A DNA stretch of 64,000 nucleotides from Aquabacter sediminis (GCF_028863665.1 NZ_JARBFX010000010.1:62001-126000), one strand, 5' to 3'; shown: positions 55,053 to 63,610, counted from the stretch's first letter. Notes: generated by a model from the sequence alone, not told the origin. Numbers and translations: made by a program.

Positions 55053-55307
55053 GCCAGCCTCCTCAATGGAGACTGTGAATCACATCCGCAGCGCAATTAA
55101 TAGGTCCTGAGCCTAGAGGGATTCGAACTACCCAAAGGCAAGGAACCGAAACAATAAAGGTGGCGACGGCACGCGCATTGACAGTATGATAGGGGCCACG
55201 GACGGCGAAGAGCACAAAAGAAAAGCGCAGAGAAGCGCGCCCCAAGTGCACAGAAATTGCACACGCCCACCGCTCAAATCTTTGAAAAATAAAGAAAATT
55301 TCCGCCA

Positions 55308-55354
55308 TCCATCATAGGGGCGACAGAGAAGGTCATCGTTTGGTCTTTAGACAT
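55308..55354 (-). pseudogene. Displaced dusA 5' end (attR of the island)
   Basis: Starting at ATG 55354 the minus strand reads MSKDQTMTFSVAPMMD, matching the start of dusA at 30037 (MSKNQSFRFAVAPMMD) in spacing and in most residues. After MMD the match ends abruptly and the frame stops within ten codons. The shared octamer TCCATCAT is at 55308-55315. This marks the right junction of the island. Confidence 0.85.
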
Positions 55355-55466
55355 TACTTCCGTTGTTCATAAGGTGGCGCCGGGCCCTGTGCCCCCGTTC
55401 AATACGATAGGGTATGACCCGCTTTCCGATCTTTCGGCGCGTGCTTCCACGCAGGGCGCACGGGGA

Positions 55467-55697
55467 TTGGCTGCCCTTACTAAACTAAAATCGGTCTCCT
55501 GGAGAGCCCCGATCGGCCGGAAGGGGCATGGGGCGGCGAGACGTTTGTGCGCCGCAACGATGCCGATGAATGGGGGGAGACATGGAGCGTCGCACGAAGT
55601 GCCGGCAGCCTGACGACACGCGCGGGGGGGGCGTGACGCGAAGTGCTTCGGTGATCTCGCCACGCTCCCCCGCCAGGACATGGCTGAGGTGTAATCG
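55467..55697 (+). pseudogene. Relic of a second dusA-type integrase (5' part)
   Basis: From TTG 55467 the DNA matches the start of the intact integrase (ACTAAACTAAAATC, CTCCTGGAGAGCCC, GAGACGTTTGTGCGCCGCAA) and continues to about its codon 77 (CGCCAGGACATGGCTGAGGT), but with frameshifts, G-run slips and stops. The upstream 110 bp are also related to the region before the intact integrase. It is a dead copy from an older element of the same family. Confidence 0.85.
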
Positions 55698-56141
55698 TTG
55701 GCGAAGCGGAAGCCACCAACCCCGCCCGCGAGAGAGAAATCGGCCAATTGATGGTGGACCGGGATTTTTGGGCGTCGGACGTCCGGGCGCTGAGCGTGGG
55801 ACGAGACATGAGGTGTTCGTTCGCCTCGCCCCCCATCTGCCGATTACGCGCCAATGCGCACCGGGCGGCATCCGTCAGTCGACCTTTTATTGCGCCCCAT
55901 GGGCCGAAAGTTCCAAGACCTTTGCCGTTGTGCGTGCCGTCAGCGACCTTTTCCCCGATACGCAGTGGCACGCCGTGCAGCGGATGGTCAGTCATTTGCG
56001 CCTGCACGAACATCCGGCCGGAGGCCGTTTGATCGGCCTCCGCACTTTACCGGACGGTGCGTTCAAGCAAGGGTTTCACTTCTTGTCCAAATTCTTCGAA
56101 AAATCGTTGCTATACACATATGTCACGGGGCCGTCCTGTTT
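55698..56141. other. Decayed sequence, no gene recognised
   Basis: About 440 bp beyond the integrase relic. Frames are open on both strands but none has a convincing start or family look. It probably belongs to the older degraded element. Confidence 0.4.
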
Positions 56142-56468
56142 TTAGCCCAGCGTTACGAGGATTTGGTTGCCTTCTGTGTTTGTTCCCAAGAGCGTATAGC
56201 AGACAGCTGATCCTTGGCCAGGATAATGGTAATCGCCGCCTCCGAAATAGTGTTCTTTATTAAGGTCGATGTGGAATAAATCGCTTCCCACATAAAATGA
56301 AATGATCAAATCATCGAAATCGCGCCAACTTTTCACATCGTAAACTCCAGAGCCCGTCGTCCCAGCCTGTATCGGTGTGCGATCAGGCAGAATGTGGACG
56401 CCATTGACGATGAAGTCTTTAATCCGCACATCGACGCCGAGGGAATTTGCGAGGCTCACGGTTCCCAT
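56142..56468 (-). CDS. Small orphan protein, function unknown
   Basis: Protein of 108 residues with ATG at 56468 preceded by an excellent AGGGGGG site, so it looks real. It has no signal peptide or membrane segment. The sequence is rich in Gly, Asp and Val with alternating beta-type pattern (VSLANSLGVDVRIKDFIVNG; FHIDLNKEHYFGGGDYHYPG), which suggests a small beta-sandwich. Codon use is notably AT-richer than in the core, a sign of transfer. I cannot assign a family. Confidence 0.7.
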   Translation of the reverse strand: MGTVSLANSLGVDVRIKDFIVNGVHILPDRTPIQAGTTGSGVYDVKSWRDFDDLIISFYVGSDLFHIDLNKEHYFGGGDYHYPGQGSAVCYTLLGTNTEGNQILVTLG

Positions 56469-56951
56469 TTGACCCCCCTTTAAAAGTGATTGTGCTTACG
56501 TATCCCTCCCTATGATTGAAATATGCCTACTATACAACCTATAGTCAATAGGGCCCGATGTTGCACCTTTCGGCCCAGGATTGGGGAGACGGTTGAAGTG
56601 AGGGGCCGCGTTAGGCTTGGCGCCTTCAGCTGGAAGAAGCGGTGGTTTAGAGTCAAGCATGGTCGCGGCGGCCGGGAAGAGCGAACAGGGTCTTCATCGA
56701 ATAGGTTATCGTCGGGAGTTTCCGACACCATCTGAGGCCGAGGCGCTTAGCGTGGGATGTATGTGCCTTGCTCGTTCGCGCAACGCGTGCAGCTGTGACA
56801 TGAGAATGTCATCTTCAGAAGATCCTCCACCATGTGCATTCAATAGCCGGAGGGAATAAAACATAACCTTCCCCAGCGGTGGGTTGATGATTGTGGCGCG
56901 CGCAGTGCTCTGTGAGACTGTCGGTGGGTTCAACCATTGCACGGGTCCATC
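56469..56951. other. Intergenic region before the chitinase-like gene
   Basis: About 480 bp, AT-richer at its left end, where the promoter of the small orphan gene should be (near 56,490-56,540). No gene-like frame was found. The chitinase promoter is presumably in the right half. Confidence 0.4.
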
Positions 56952-59105
56952 ATGGCGAGCGGGAAGACGACCACCATCACGTGGGCATGGGGTTCGAATG
57001 CGGTGATCAGTTTTGATCCCCGCGTGGATGTCCTGGATTTCGGCTGGTTTCAGTCGGGTCAGTTCACCATCAGCGAGGTCAATGGATCGGTCGTCATCTC
57101 CATCCCCTCCAATAACCAGACATATACGCTGAGCGGGGTGAGCCTCGACGAATTGTCGCTTTCGAACATTGTCGCCAAAGACAGTTCCGCAGTCTCGGCG
57201 TGGACAACGGCGCTCGCGGGCAGCGGAAGCTCTGGTGGCGACACCGGTGGCGACACCGGTGGTGATTCAGGAGGAGAGACGGGCGGATCGACGGGAGGAT
57301 CCAGCGGCGGTTCCACCGGCGGTGGCAATTCCGGCCATGTGGGCGACGGTGTGGCCACTGTGACCACCATCACTTGGTCGTGGGGCACCACCACGCGCCT
57401 GAACTTCGACACGGCCCTCGACGTGCTCGATTTTGGCTGGTTCTCGGCCGACAATTTCGCCATCTCGGAAGTGGATGGATCGACGATCATCACCATCCCT
57501 TCGAACAACCAGTCCTACATCCTCACGGATGTTTCCTTGGCTGAGCTTTCGACGGCCAACATCCGGGCCAAGGATGCTTCCGCCCTTGCTGAGTGGCAGG
57601 CCGCCATCGCTGGCGCAAGCGGGGGCACCGGAGGCGGAGACACCGGCGGCGGCGATACGGGCGGCGGCGATACGGGAGGCGGCGATACGGGCGGTGGAGA
57701 TACGGGCGGTGGTGATACCGGGGGCGGCGAAACCGGCGGTGGCACGGGTGGCGAAGCCGACTATGCCGATCCCTGGAGTGCTTCCGCCGTCTACCTGGCG
57801 GGCGCGGAGGCAAGTGTCGGCAACAAGGTTTATGTCGCCAATTGGTGGACGCAAGGGGATGACCCCACAACCAATAGCGGGGGCGCCGGCCTCGTCTGGA
57901 CCTTTGTGGGCTATATGGACACCACGCCCGTGGTGCCCGACGCGCCGGACGATATCCGTGCCACCGGCGTGTCCGACGACACATTCACCCTGCGGTGGGA
58001 TGCCGCCGAGGTGGACGGCGTGGGAACAGTCTCGTCCTACGAGATCTACCAGGATGGGACGCTCATCGGCACCACCAGCAGCACCTATTTCAAGGTGACG
58101 GGCCTCGACGCCGCGACCACCTATTCCTACACCGTGGTGGCCATCGATGAAGCGGGCGCGTCGGCGCCGTCTGATGTCATCTCCGTCACCACCGATGCCG
58201 AGGACACGTCGTCGAGCGGGGACAAGTCGTTCTCCCCCTATGTGGACATGTCCCTGACCACCAGCCAGGGTCTGGTGCAGATGGTCGAGGATGCCGGGCT
58301 GGAGGCCGTGACCTTGGCCTTCGTGCTGTCGTCGGGAACCGACACCATCGGCTGGGGTGGAATCGGCACCATCGCCAACGACACCTTGTCCAATGGCACG
58401 AGCATCTCTTCCATCGTGAACGAGCTTCAGGCCAATGGGGTGGACATCACCATCTCGTTTGGCGGCGCCAATGGTCAGGAGGCGGCGTCCACCTTCTCAA
58501 GCGTCTCTGCGCTCGTGGCGGCCTACCAGTCGGTGATTGACACCTATGGCGTCACCAAGCTCGATTTTGACATCGAGGGGGCAGCCATCGCCGACACCGA
58601 AGCCAATTCCATGCGGAACGAGGCGCTGGCCATCCTTCAGGATAACAATCCGGGGCTTGAAGTGTCCTACACCCTCCCGGTGCTGACCGATGGCCTTACG
58701 GCCGCGGGCCTTGCGCTGCTTCAGGACGCGGTGGCCCATGGCGTTGAGCTTTCCCACGTCAACATCATGGCCATGGATTATGGCGAATACTATGATACCG
58801 GAGACATGGGCGCCGACGCCATCTCTGCCTCCGAGGCGACGCTGGCCCAGTTGGACAGCATCGGGCTCGACACCAAGCTCGTCATCACGCCCATGATCGG
58901 CATCAACGATGTCACCAGCGAGGTCTTCACGCTCGAGGACGCCCAGCAGCTGGTCGATTATGTGGAATCGAACGACGACGTCGCCGGCATCTCCATGTGG
59001 TCGCTGAGCCGCGACAATGGCGATGTGGTCGGCTACGTCTCGCCGGTGGGCAGCGGCATCACCCAGACGGACTATGCCTTCAGCGAGATCTTCGGCTACG
59101 TCTGA
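56952..59105 (+). CDS. Multidomain GH18 chitinase-like protein without signal peptide
   Basis: Protein of 717 residues. Two copies of an unnamed domain (about 4-92 and 137-220) share TITW-WG, LDFGWF and SNNQ-Y-L, V-L-EL-NI-AKD-SA. They are joined by Gly/Ser/Asp/Thr-rich linkers with repeated GGGDTGG units. Then come a CBM5/12-like chitin-binding module (about 270-320, YVANWWTQGDDP), a fibronectin type III domain (about 328-415) and a GH18 catalytic domain (about 430-717) with DFDIE at residues 538-542, Glu542 being the expected acid. ATG 56952 is preferred; TTG 56937 is in frame. No Sec signal and a Gly-rich repetitive build suggest type I secretion, which is inference. Confidence 0.85.
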   Translation: MASGKTTTITWAWGSNAVISFDPRVDVLDFGWFQSGQFTISEVNGSVVISIPSNNQTYTLSGVSLDELSLSNIVAKDSSAVSAWTTALAGSGSSGGDTGGDTGGDSGGETGGSTGGSSGGSTGGGNSGHVGDGVATVTTITWSWGTTTRLNFDTALDVLDFGWFSADNFAISEVDGSTIITIPSNNQSYILTDVSLAELSTANIRAKDASALAEWQAAIAGASGGTGGGDTGGGDTGGGDTGGGDTGGGDTGGGDTGGGETGGGTGGEADYADPWSASAVYLAGAEASVGNKVYVANWWTQGDDPTTNSGGAGLVWTFVGYMDTTPVVPDAPDDIRATGVSDDTFTLRWDAAEVDGVGTVSSYEIYQDGTLIGTTSSTYFKVTGLDAATTYSYTVVAIDEAGASAPSDVISVTTDAEDTSSSGDKSFSPYVDMSLTTSQGLVQMVEDAGLEAVTLAFVLSSGTDTIGWGGIGTIANDTLSNGTSISSIVNELQANGVDITISFGGANGQEAASTFSSVSALVAAYQSVIDTYGVTKLDFDIEGAAIADTEANSMRNEALAILQDNNPGLEVSYTLPVLTDGLTAAGLALLQDAVAHGVELSHVNIMAMDYGEYYDTGDMGADAISASEATLAQLDSIGLDTKLVITPMIGINDVTSEVFTLEDAQQLVDYVESNDDVAGISMWSLSRDNGDVVGYVSPVGSGITQTDYAFSEIFGYV
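57631..57747 (+). repeat. 15-bp tandem repeat coding for GGGDT units
   Basis: About seven to eight imperfect copies of a 15-bp unit (GGCGGCGATACGGGC and variants) within the second linker of the chitinase-like gene. They encode GGGDT repeats ending in GGGETGGGTGG. Such repeats vary easily in number by slippage. Confidence 0.9.
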
Positions 59106-59127
59106 TCCCGCTGGGTGCAGTTTTGAG

Positions 59128-59160
59128 GGCCCCTCGTCCATCCGGCGAGGGACCTTTTTT
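59128..59160 (+). terminator. Intrinsic terminator of the chitinase-like gene
   Basis: Stem GGCCCCTCG/CGAGGGACC (one mismatch) followed by six T residues, 22 bp after the stop. Confidence 0.9.
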
Positions 59161-59223
59161 GTCGGGCGGGGGCGCGTGGCACAGGTCCGTGGCGGTGATA
59201 TTGTCGCCCAAGGGAGGACGCGC

Positions 59224-60057
59224 ATGCTCAAGTCTGTCACGCTTCCGGGGGGAGAGCAGGTGCCCGCGCTGGGGCAGGGCACCTGGTACATGGGCGAAAC
59301 GCCCGCCCGTCGCCGCGAGGAGATTGATGCGCTTCGCCTCGGCATCGACCTGGGCGCCACACTTGTCGACACTGCGGAAATGTACGGCGAAGGCCTCACC
59401 GAGGAGCTGGTGGGAGAGGCGCTGCAGGGCTATCGCGATCGCGCCTTCCTGGTCAGCAAGGTCTATCCCCACAATGCCAGCCGTTCCGGCGTCGTCGCCG
59501 CCTGCGAGCGCTCGCTGGCGCGCCTGAAGACCGACCGGCTGGACCTTTACCTTCTTCACTGGCGGGGCAGTCATCCTTTCGAGGAAACCATTGCGGGCTT
59601 TCAGGCCTTGCAGGCGGCCGGCAAGATTCGTCACTGGGGCGTGAGCAATCTCGACCCCGAGGACATGCAGGAATTGCTGGCGGCCGGTGGGGGCGCCTGC
59701 GCGGTCAATCAGATCCTCTACAATCCCAGCCGGAGGGGACCGGAGTTTGACCTCATGCCCTTGCTGGCGCGGCATGGCATTCCGGTCATGGCCTACAGTC
59801 CCATCGAACAGGGCCGCCTGTCCCGGTCCGGCGCGCTCGGCCGCGTGGCGAAGAAGCACGGCGTCGATGCCTTTCAGGTGGCGCTGGCTTGGGTGATGCG
59901 GCGTCCGGATGTCATCGCAATCCCGAAAGCCAGCCGTGCGGCTCACGTGCGGGCCAATGTGGCCGCCGCCGCTTTGGTTCTGGATGCCGAGGACCTGGCA
60001 CAGATCGATGCCGACTTCCCCCCGCCCACCCGCCGGCGCGCCTTGGAGATGCTGTAG
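59224..60057 (+). CDS. Aldo/keto reductase
   Basis: NADPH-dependent oxidoreductase of 277 residues with a TIM-barrel fold. Catalytic Asp and Tyr are in LVDTAEMYGEG, Lys in FLVSKVYPHNAS and His in LYLLHWRG; cofactor-binding IPKASRAAHVRAN is near the end. ATG 59224 follows GGGAGGACGC. The frame is open upstream into the chitinase gene, but not used. Substrate unknown. Confidence 0.93.
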   Translation: MLKSVTLPGGEQVPALGQGTWYMGETPARRREEIDALRLGIDLGATLVDTAEMYGEGLTEELVGEALQGYRDRAFLVSKVYPHNASRSGVVAACERSLARLKTDRLDLYLLHWRGSHPFEETIAGFQALQAAGKIRHWGVSNLDPEDMQELLAAGGGACAVNQILYNPSRRGPEFDLMPLLARHGIPVMAYSPIEQGRLSRSGALGRVAKKHGVDAFQVALAWVMRRPDVIAIPKASRAAHVRANVAAAALVLDAEDLAQIDADFPPPTRRRALEML

Positions 60058-60075
60058 GAGGCGCTGGCGGGGGTC

Positions 60076-60345
60076 TCACCCGTGATAAAGGGTGTAAACC
60101 AGCGCCAGGAAGGCAGCGATCACCACCCAGAAGGCGATGGAGGTCAGCGTCTCGCGCGTGCGGCCCCGGGACATGCGCAACACGCCGGAGCCGATCACCA
60201 GGGCAAGCGCGCCGAGGGCAAGCAGGCTGGCGAAGGACCCAAGGCGCATCCCTGCGACGGTGCCTTCGTCATGCCGAAGGATGAGAGCGACGAGACCGAC
60301 CGCAAGGCCGATCAAAACTGCTTGAAGAAGGCGCGACCTGTTCAA
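60076..60345 (-). CDS. Small membrane protein, possible stub of an aspartic-protease gene
   Basis: Protein of 89 residues with three hydrophobic helices (QAVLIGLAVGLVALIL; FASLLALGALALVIG; IAFWVVIAAFLALVY). It resembles the N-terminal membrane part of the TIGR02281-type aspartic proteases that lie next to DUF1289 and cobS in many alphaproteobacteria, but the protease domain is absent. It could be a complete small protein or a shortened version. Downstream of DUF1289 on the same strand. Confidence 0.6.
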   Translation of the reverse strand: MNRSRLLQAVLIGLAVGLVALILRHDEGTVAGMRLGSFASLLALGALALVIGSGVLRMSRGRTRETLTSIAFWVVIAAFLALVYTLYHG

Positions 60346-60420
60346 GTCGTTCTCCCTGAAAACCGCAGAGGCGAGGGGTGGGGCCGGGAAGGCGCTGGCA
60401 TGCGTCCCACGGCGCGCGCC

Positions 60421-60633
60421 CTAACCTTCGAACGCGTCGGGGCGTTCCCGACGCAGCCAGGCCAGGCGGCCGGGAAGCGCCGTCATCACGTCCTTGCGTC
60501 TCTGGGCGGAAAGGCCGGCCCAGGCTCCGATTTCCTGCAAGGTGCGCCCGCAGCCGATGCAAAGCCCGCTCACCGGGTCCACCACGCAGACGCGGATGCA
60601 AGGCGTCTCAATGGCGCTGCCGGTGCCGGTCAT
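60421..60633 (-). CDS. DUF1289 small cysteine-rich protein
   Basis: Protein of 70 residues with the DUF1289 pattern PCIRVCVVDPVSGLCIGCGR: four cysteines suited to bind a metal or Fe-S cluster, then a helical LAWLRRERPDAF tail. Start ATG 60633, 7 bp after the cobS stop, hence co-transcribed with cobS. Function unknown. Confidence 0.88.
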   Translation of the reverse strand: MTGTGSAIETPCIRVCVVDPVSGLCIGCGRTLQEIGAWAGLSAQRRKDVMTALPGRLAWLRRERPDAFEG

Positions 60634-60640
60634 GGGGACC

Positions 60641-61441
60641 TCAGCGGAAAGAGGCGAACATGATGAGGCCGAGCAGAATGGCGATTTCCGCCACCTGCTG
60701 GGTGGCGCCCGCCACATCCCCCGTCTGCCCGCCGATCTTGGCGTTGGAAAGGCGCGCCATCACGAACAAGGCGGCAACGGGGGCGAGCAGACCCACAAAC
60801 GTGGCGCGGATGCCGAGGGTTGGCACCAGCAGAAGCGCCACCAGGATGGCGGCCGAGAGTGCGGCGGCGATCAGGCCCTCCGGTCCCGGCCGGCCGGCGG
60901 CAGTGGACGCCCCGTCGGCCCGTGCAGGCTCCAGAATTTCCAGCAGCGCGATTCCCGCCGCCCGCGAGGCGGCACCCGCGGCCGCCAGGATGGCGATGGT
61001 GCGCCAGGGCCCCGCCAGGACGACGAGCGCGTCGATGGCGCTCACCCGCAAGAGAAGAGACAGGACCAGGGCCGCGGCGCCGAAGGTCCCGATTCGGCTG
61101 TCGCGCATGATGTCCAAGCGATGGGCGCGGTCCCGTCCGCCCCCGAAGCCATCCGCAGTGTCGGCGAGGCCGTCCTCATGGAAGGCGCCTGTCATCAGCA
61201 CCATGGCGGTGACCGCAAGCGCGGCGGCGGGCAGGGCCGGCAGCTTGAGCAGGAGGCCCAGCGCCAGCACGAGCCCCCCCAACCCGCCAATCACCGCCCC
61301 TGCCAGCGGCACTGCATAGGCGATGCGTTTCAGGACCGGCGCCGCATGGGGATCGCTTTCTCGTGCCAAAATCGGCACAGGAAGGCGCGTATAGAAGCGC
61401 AGGGCGACCAGAAGGTCCTGGAGGAGGGGAGTATTCGTCAT
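60641..61441 (-). CDS. cobS: Adenosylcobinamide-GDP ribazoletransferase (cobalamin synthase)
   Basis: Membrane enzyme of 266 residues joining adenosylcobinamide-GDP and alpha-ribazole in the last steps of vitamin B12 assembly. Motifs: RFYTRLPVP near the start, [20 protein letters not shown] (metal and substrate site) and [11 protein letters not shown]. About six to seven helices. ATG 61441 is chosen ([11 protein letters not shown]); the frame is open to 61777 without family sense. I see no cobalamin riboswitch upstream. Confidence 0.95.
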   Translation of the reverse strand: MTNTPLLQDLLVALRFYTRLPVPILARESDPHAAPVLKRIAYAVPLAGAVIGGLGGLVLALGLLLKLPALPAAALAVTAMVLMTGAFHEDGLADTADGFGGGRDRAHRLDIMRDSRIGTFGAAALVLSLLLRVSAIDALVVLAGPWRTIAILAAAGAASRAAGIALLEILEPARADGASTAAGRPGPEGLIAAALSAAILVALLLVPTLGIRATFVGLLAPVAALFVMARLSNAKIGGQTGDVAGATQQVAEIAILLGLIMFASFR

Positions 61442-61630
61442 GCGCCTCGTTTCCGCTGCGGTCGCTCGCATGCTGCCTTGGGACCTGTATTCGCGCCCAA
61501 GGTCAAGCGGGTGGGGAGAGGGCGCAGCCTTTGTTTGCATTCCCCGGCCGCGCCAGTATAGTCCGGCCGCCTCGGTGCCCCCGGCTGACCTGCGGGGAGG
61601 CGCCTTACTCCAAGACGAACGAGGATGCTC

Positions 61631-61975
61631 ATGTTCATTACGCCCGCTTATGCCCAGGGCGCTGCGGCCGCCGGCGGCGGGACCGACATGCTCATTCAGC
61701 TCGCCCCCTTCCTGCTGATCTTCGTGGTCATGTACTTCCTGATTCTGCGCCCGCAGCAGAAGCGCGCCAAGGCGCACCAGGAAATGGTCAACTCGCTCCG
61801 CCGGGGCGACGTGGTCGTCACGGCTGGCGGTCTGGTCGGCAAGGTGGCCCGCGTCGTCGACGAGACTGAGGTGGAGCTGCAGATCGCTGAGAATGTGAAG
61901 GTCCGCCAGCTTCGCTCGCAGATTTCCGTCGTGCGCTCGAAGGCCGAACCCGCCAAGGAAGAGACGCCCGCCTGA
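61631..61975 (+). CDS. yajC: Preprotein translocase auxiliary subunit YajC
   Basis: Inner-membrane protein of 114 residues, a partner of SecDF. The single helix is [19 protein letters not shown], followed by [13 protein letters not shown] and a cytoplasmic beta domain ([14 protein letters not shown]). ATG 61631 ([10 protein letters not shown]) has CGAGG at good spacing; ATG 61625 is too close to it. First of the yajC-secD-secF operon. Confidence 0.96.
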   Translation: MFITPAYAQGAAAAGGGTDMLIQLAPFLLIFVVMYFLILRPQQKRAKAHQEMVNSLRRGDVVVTAGGLVGKVARVVDETEVELQIAENVKVRQLRSQISVVRSKAEPAKEETPA

Positions 61976-61995
61976 GGCGTTGAGATCGCAAGACG

Positions 61996-63600
61996 ATGCT
62001 GCACTTTTCCCGGCTCAAGACGGTTCTGATCCTTGCGATCACAGCCCTTGGCATCCTGTTCGCCCTGCCGAACGTCCTTCCCCCCTCCGTTCTGGCGGTG
62101 CTGCCCCATTGGCTGGCGTCGAGCCGAGTGACACTCGGCCTCGACCTCCAGGGTGGCTCGCACATTCTCCTGGAGGTGGACGCGGCGGCGCTCCGCAAGG
62201 AGCGGGCCGAGCAGGTCCGGGACGAAGTCCGCAAGGTCCTGCGTGAGCAGAAGATCGGCTATACCGGTCTCGTCATCCGCGACAACATCGTGCAGCTGCG
62301 GCTGCGCGATCCGGCGGATTCCGAGAAGGCGGTGACTGAGCTGCGCAAGCTTGCGGCCCCGGTCAGCAATGCGTTGATGGGCGGCGGAACCGGCGAGATG
62401 GACTTGACCGTCTCAAGCTCCGCCGACGCCATCATCGTCTCGCTGACGGAAGCCGGCATCAATGCCCGCATCCGCTCTGCCGTCGACCAATCCATCGAAA
62501 TCATCCGCCGCCGTATCGACCAGCTCGGAACGGTGGAGCCGAACATCCAGCGCCAGGGCGCGGACCGCATCCTGGTGCAGGTGCCCGGCCTGCAGGATCC
62601 CCAGCGCCTCAAGGCGCTGCTCGGCCAGACGGCCAAGCTCTCCTTCCGCATGGTGGACCAGTCCATGCCGGCCCAGATGGCTCTGGAAGGCCGCCCCCCG
62701 CCGGATTCGGAAGTTCTGCGCGGGCCTGACGGAACGCCTTATCTGATCGAAAAGCAGGTGCGGGTCTCCGGTGAGGACCTGGTGGATGCCCAGCCCGGCT
62801 TCGACCAGAATTCCCACCAGCCCATCGTCACGTTCCGCTTCAATTCCAACGGTGCCCGGCGCTTTGCCGCCACCACTCAGGACGCGGTCGGCCGCCCCTT
62901 CGCCATCGTGCTCGACAACCAGGTGATTTCGGCGCCGGTTATCCGCGAGCCGATCCTCGGCGGTGCGGGCCAGATTTCCGGTAACTTCACCGTTCAGCAG
63001 GCCAACGACCTTGCCATCCTGCTGCGCGCCGGTGCCTTGCCTGCGCCTCTGAAAGTGATGGAAGAGCGCACCGTCGGCCCGAGCCTCGGCGCGGACTCCA
63101 TCGAATCGGGCAAGGTGGCGGCTTTCGTGGCGGCCGGCCTCGTGGCCGTCTTCATGCTTGCCGTCTATGGCCTGTTCGGTCTGTTTGCCCTCGTGGCCCT
63201 GGCGGTGCACATCACACTGATGTTCGCCCTGCAATCCATCCTGGGCGCGACGCTCACCCTACCGGGCATCGCCGGCGTGGTGCTCACCATCGGCATGGCG
63301 GTGGACTCCAACGTCGTGATCTTCGAGCGCATCCGCGACGAAGCGCGGGAAGGCCGCTCGGCCATCGCCGCCATCGACAAGGGCTTTGTCCATGCCCTCG
63401 GCACCATCCTGGATGCCAACATCACGTCGCTCGCCACCGGCGCGATCCTGTTCCTTCTGGGCGGATCGGGTCCCGTTCGGGGCTTTGCCGTTACCTACAT
63501 TCTCGGCCTCCTGACCACCGTGTTCACCGCCTATACCCTGACGCGCCTGATGATTGCGTGGTGGGTGAGGTGGCAGCGCCCGGCCAAGCTGCCCATCTGA
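61996..63600 (+). CDS. secD: Protein translocase subunit SecD
   Basis: Inner-membrane protein of 534 residues that uses the proton gradient to help pull proteins out of SecYEG. N-terminal helix, then [15 protein letters not shown] (D1 motif), the large periplasmic P1 domain (to about residue 350) and five C-terminal helices with GPSLGADSI and the [17 protein letters not shown] motif. Twenty bp after yajC. Confidence 0.97.
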   Translation: MLHFSRLKTVLILAITALGILFALPNVLPPSVLAVLPHWLASSRVTLGLDLQGGSHILLEVDAAALRKERAEQVRDEVRKVLREQKIGYTGLVIRDNIVQLRLRDPADSEKAVTELRKLAAPVSNALMGGGTGEMDLTVSSSADAIIVSLTEAGINARIRSAVDQSIEIIRRRIDQLGTVEPNIQRQGADRILVQVPGLQDPQRLKALLGQTAKLSFRMVDQSMPAQMALEGRPPPDSEVLRGPDGTPYLIEKQVRVSGEDLVDAQPGFDQNSHQPIVTFRFNSNGARRFAATTQDAVGRPFAIVLDNQVISAPVIREPILGGAGQISGNFTVQQANDLAILLRAGALPAPLKVMEERTVGPSLGADSIESGKVAAFVAAGLVAVFMLAVYGLFGLFALVALAVHITLMFALQSILGATLTLPGIAGVVLTIGMAVDSNVVIFERIRDEAREGRSAIAAIDKGFVHALGTILDANITSLATGAILFLLGGSGPVRGFAVTYILGLLTTVFTAYTLTRLMIAWWVRWQRPAKLPI

Positions 63601-63610
63601 GGCGCCGCCC

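Larger units (their letters stand above)
54282..55112 (-). mobile_element. IS5-family (IS427-like) insertion sequence
   Basis: An 831-bp element flanked on both sides by CTAG. Its ends are inverted repeats: GCTCAGGAC on the left and GTCCTGAGC on the right, with partly matching bases beyond (ATTGAT / ATTAAT). It contains two overlapping transposase frames on the minus strand. Four-base CTAG duplications are typical of the IS427 group. Confidence 0.85.
54270..55128 (-). other. tRNA-Ser 3'-end-like sequence split by an IS (possible old attachment site)
   Basis: If the IS at 54282-55112 and one CTAG copy are removed, the minus strand reads GTTCGAATCCCTCT joined to AGCTCCGCCA, very like the 3' end of bacterial tRNA-Ser (T-loop, acceptor 3' strand, G, CCA). 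No tRNA body is attached. Such tRNA 3' fragments are left at ends of integrated elements. The link to tRNA-Ser is by recognition only. Confidence 0.5.
29999..55307. mobile_element. dusA-integrated genomic island, about 25.3 kb
   Basis: Bounded by attL inside dusA and a displaced dusA 5' end. It carries a tyrosine integrase just upstream of dusA, a DUF3363 relaxase, IS110 and IS5/IS427-type elements, an IS66 relic, regulators, a possible defence module and an aromatic catabolic cluster with its own transporter. Base composition is patchier than in the flanking core. No type IV secretion genes remain, so it would at best be mobilised by another element. Integrases that use the dusA 5' end are an established family associated with prophages and islands. 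Confidence 0.8.

Noticed and set aside
55480-56013. Minus-strand 177-residue frame over the integrase relic
   Set aside because: It overlaps the relic, has no family pattern and its composition follows GC bias.
56945-56955. GTCCATCATGG, an 11-bp match to the dusA attL region, as the far end of the older element
   Set aside because: It lies at the start of the chitinase-like gene, and the reverse translation around it (FPLAMMDP) does not continue as a dusA N-terminus. Probably chance, though it is near where a third junction could be expected.
57515-57745. Minus-strand frame of PPPVS repeats
   Set aside because: It is the antisense of the GGGDT linker repeats of the chitinase-like gene.
57627-57750. 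CRISPR-like array
   Set aside because: The short repeats have no spacers and are in frame inside a coding sequence; no CRISPR array or cas gene was seen in the window.
61442-61630. Possible cobalamin riboswitch upstream of cobS
   Set aside because: I could not find a B12-box-like core or the expected paired elements in the gap between cobS and yajC.
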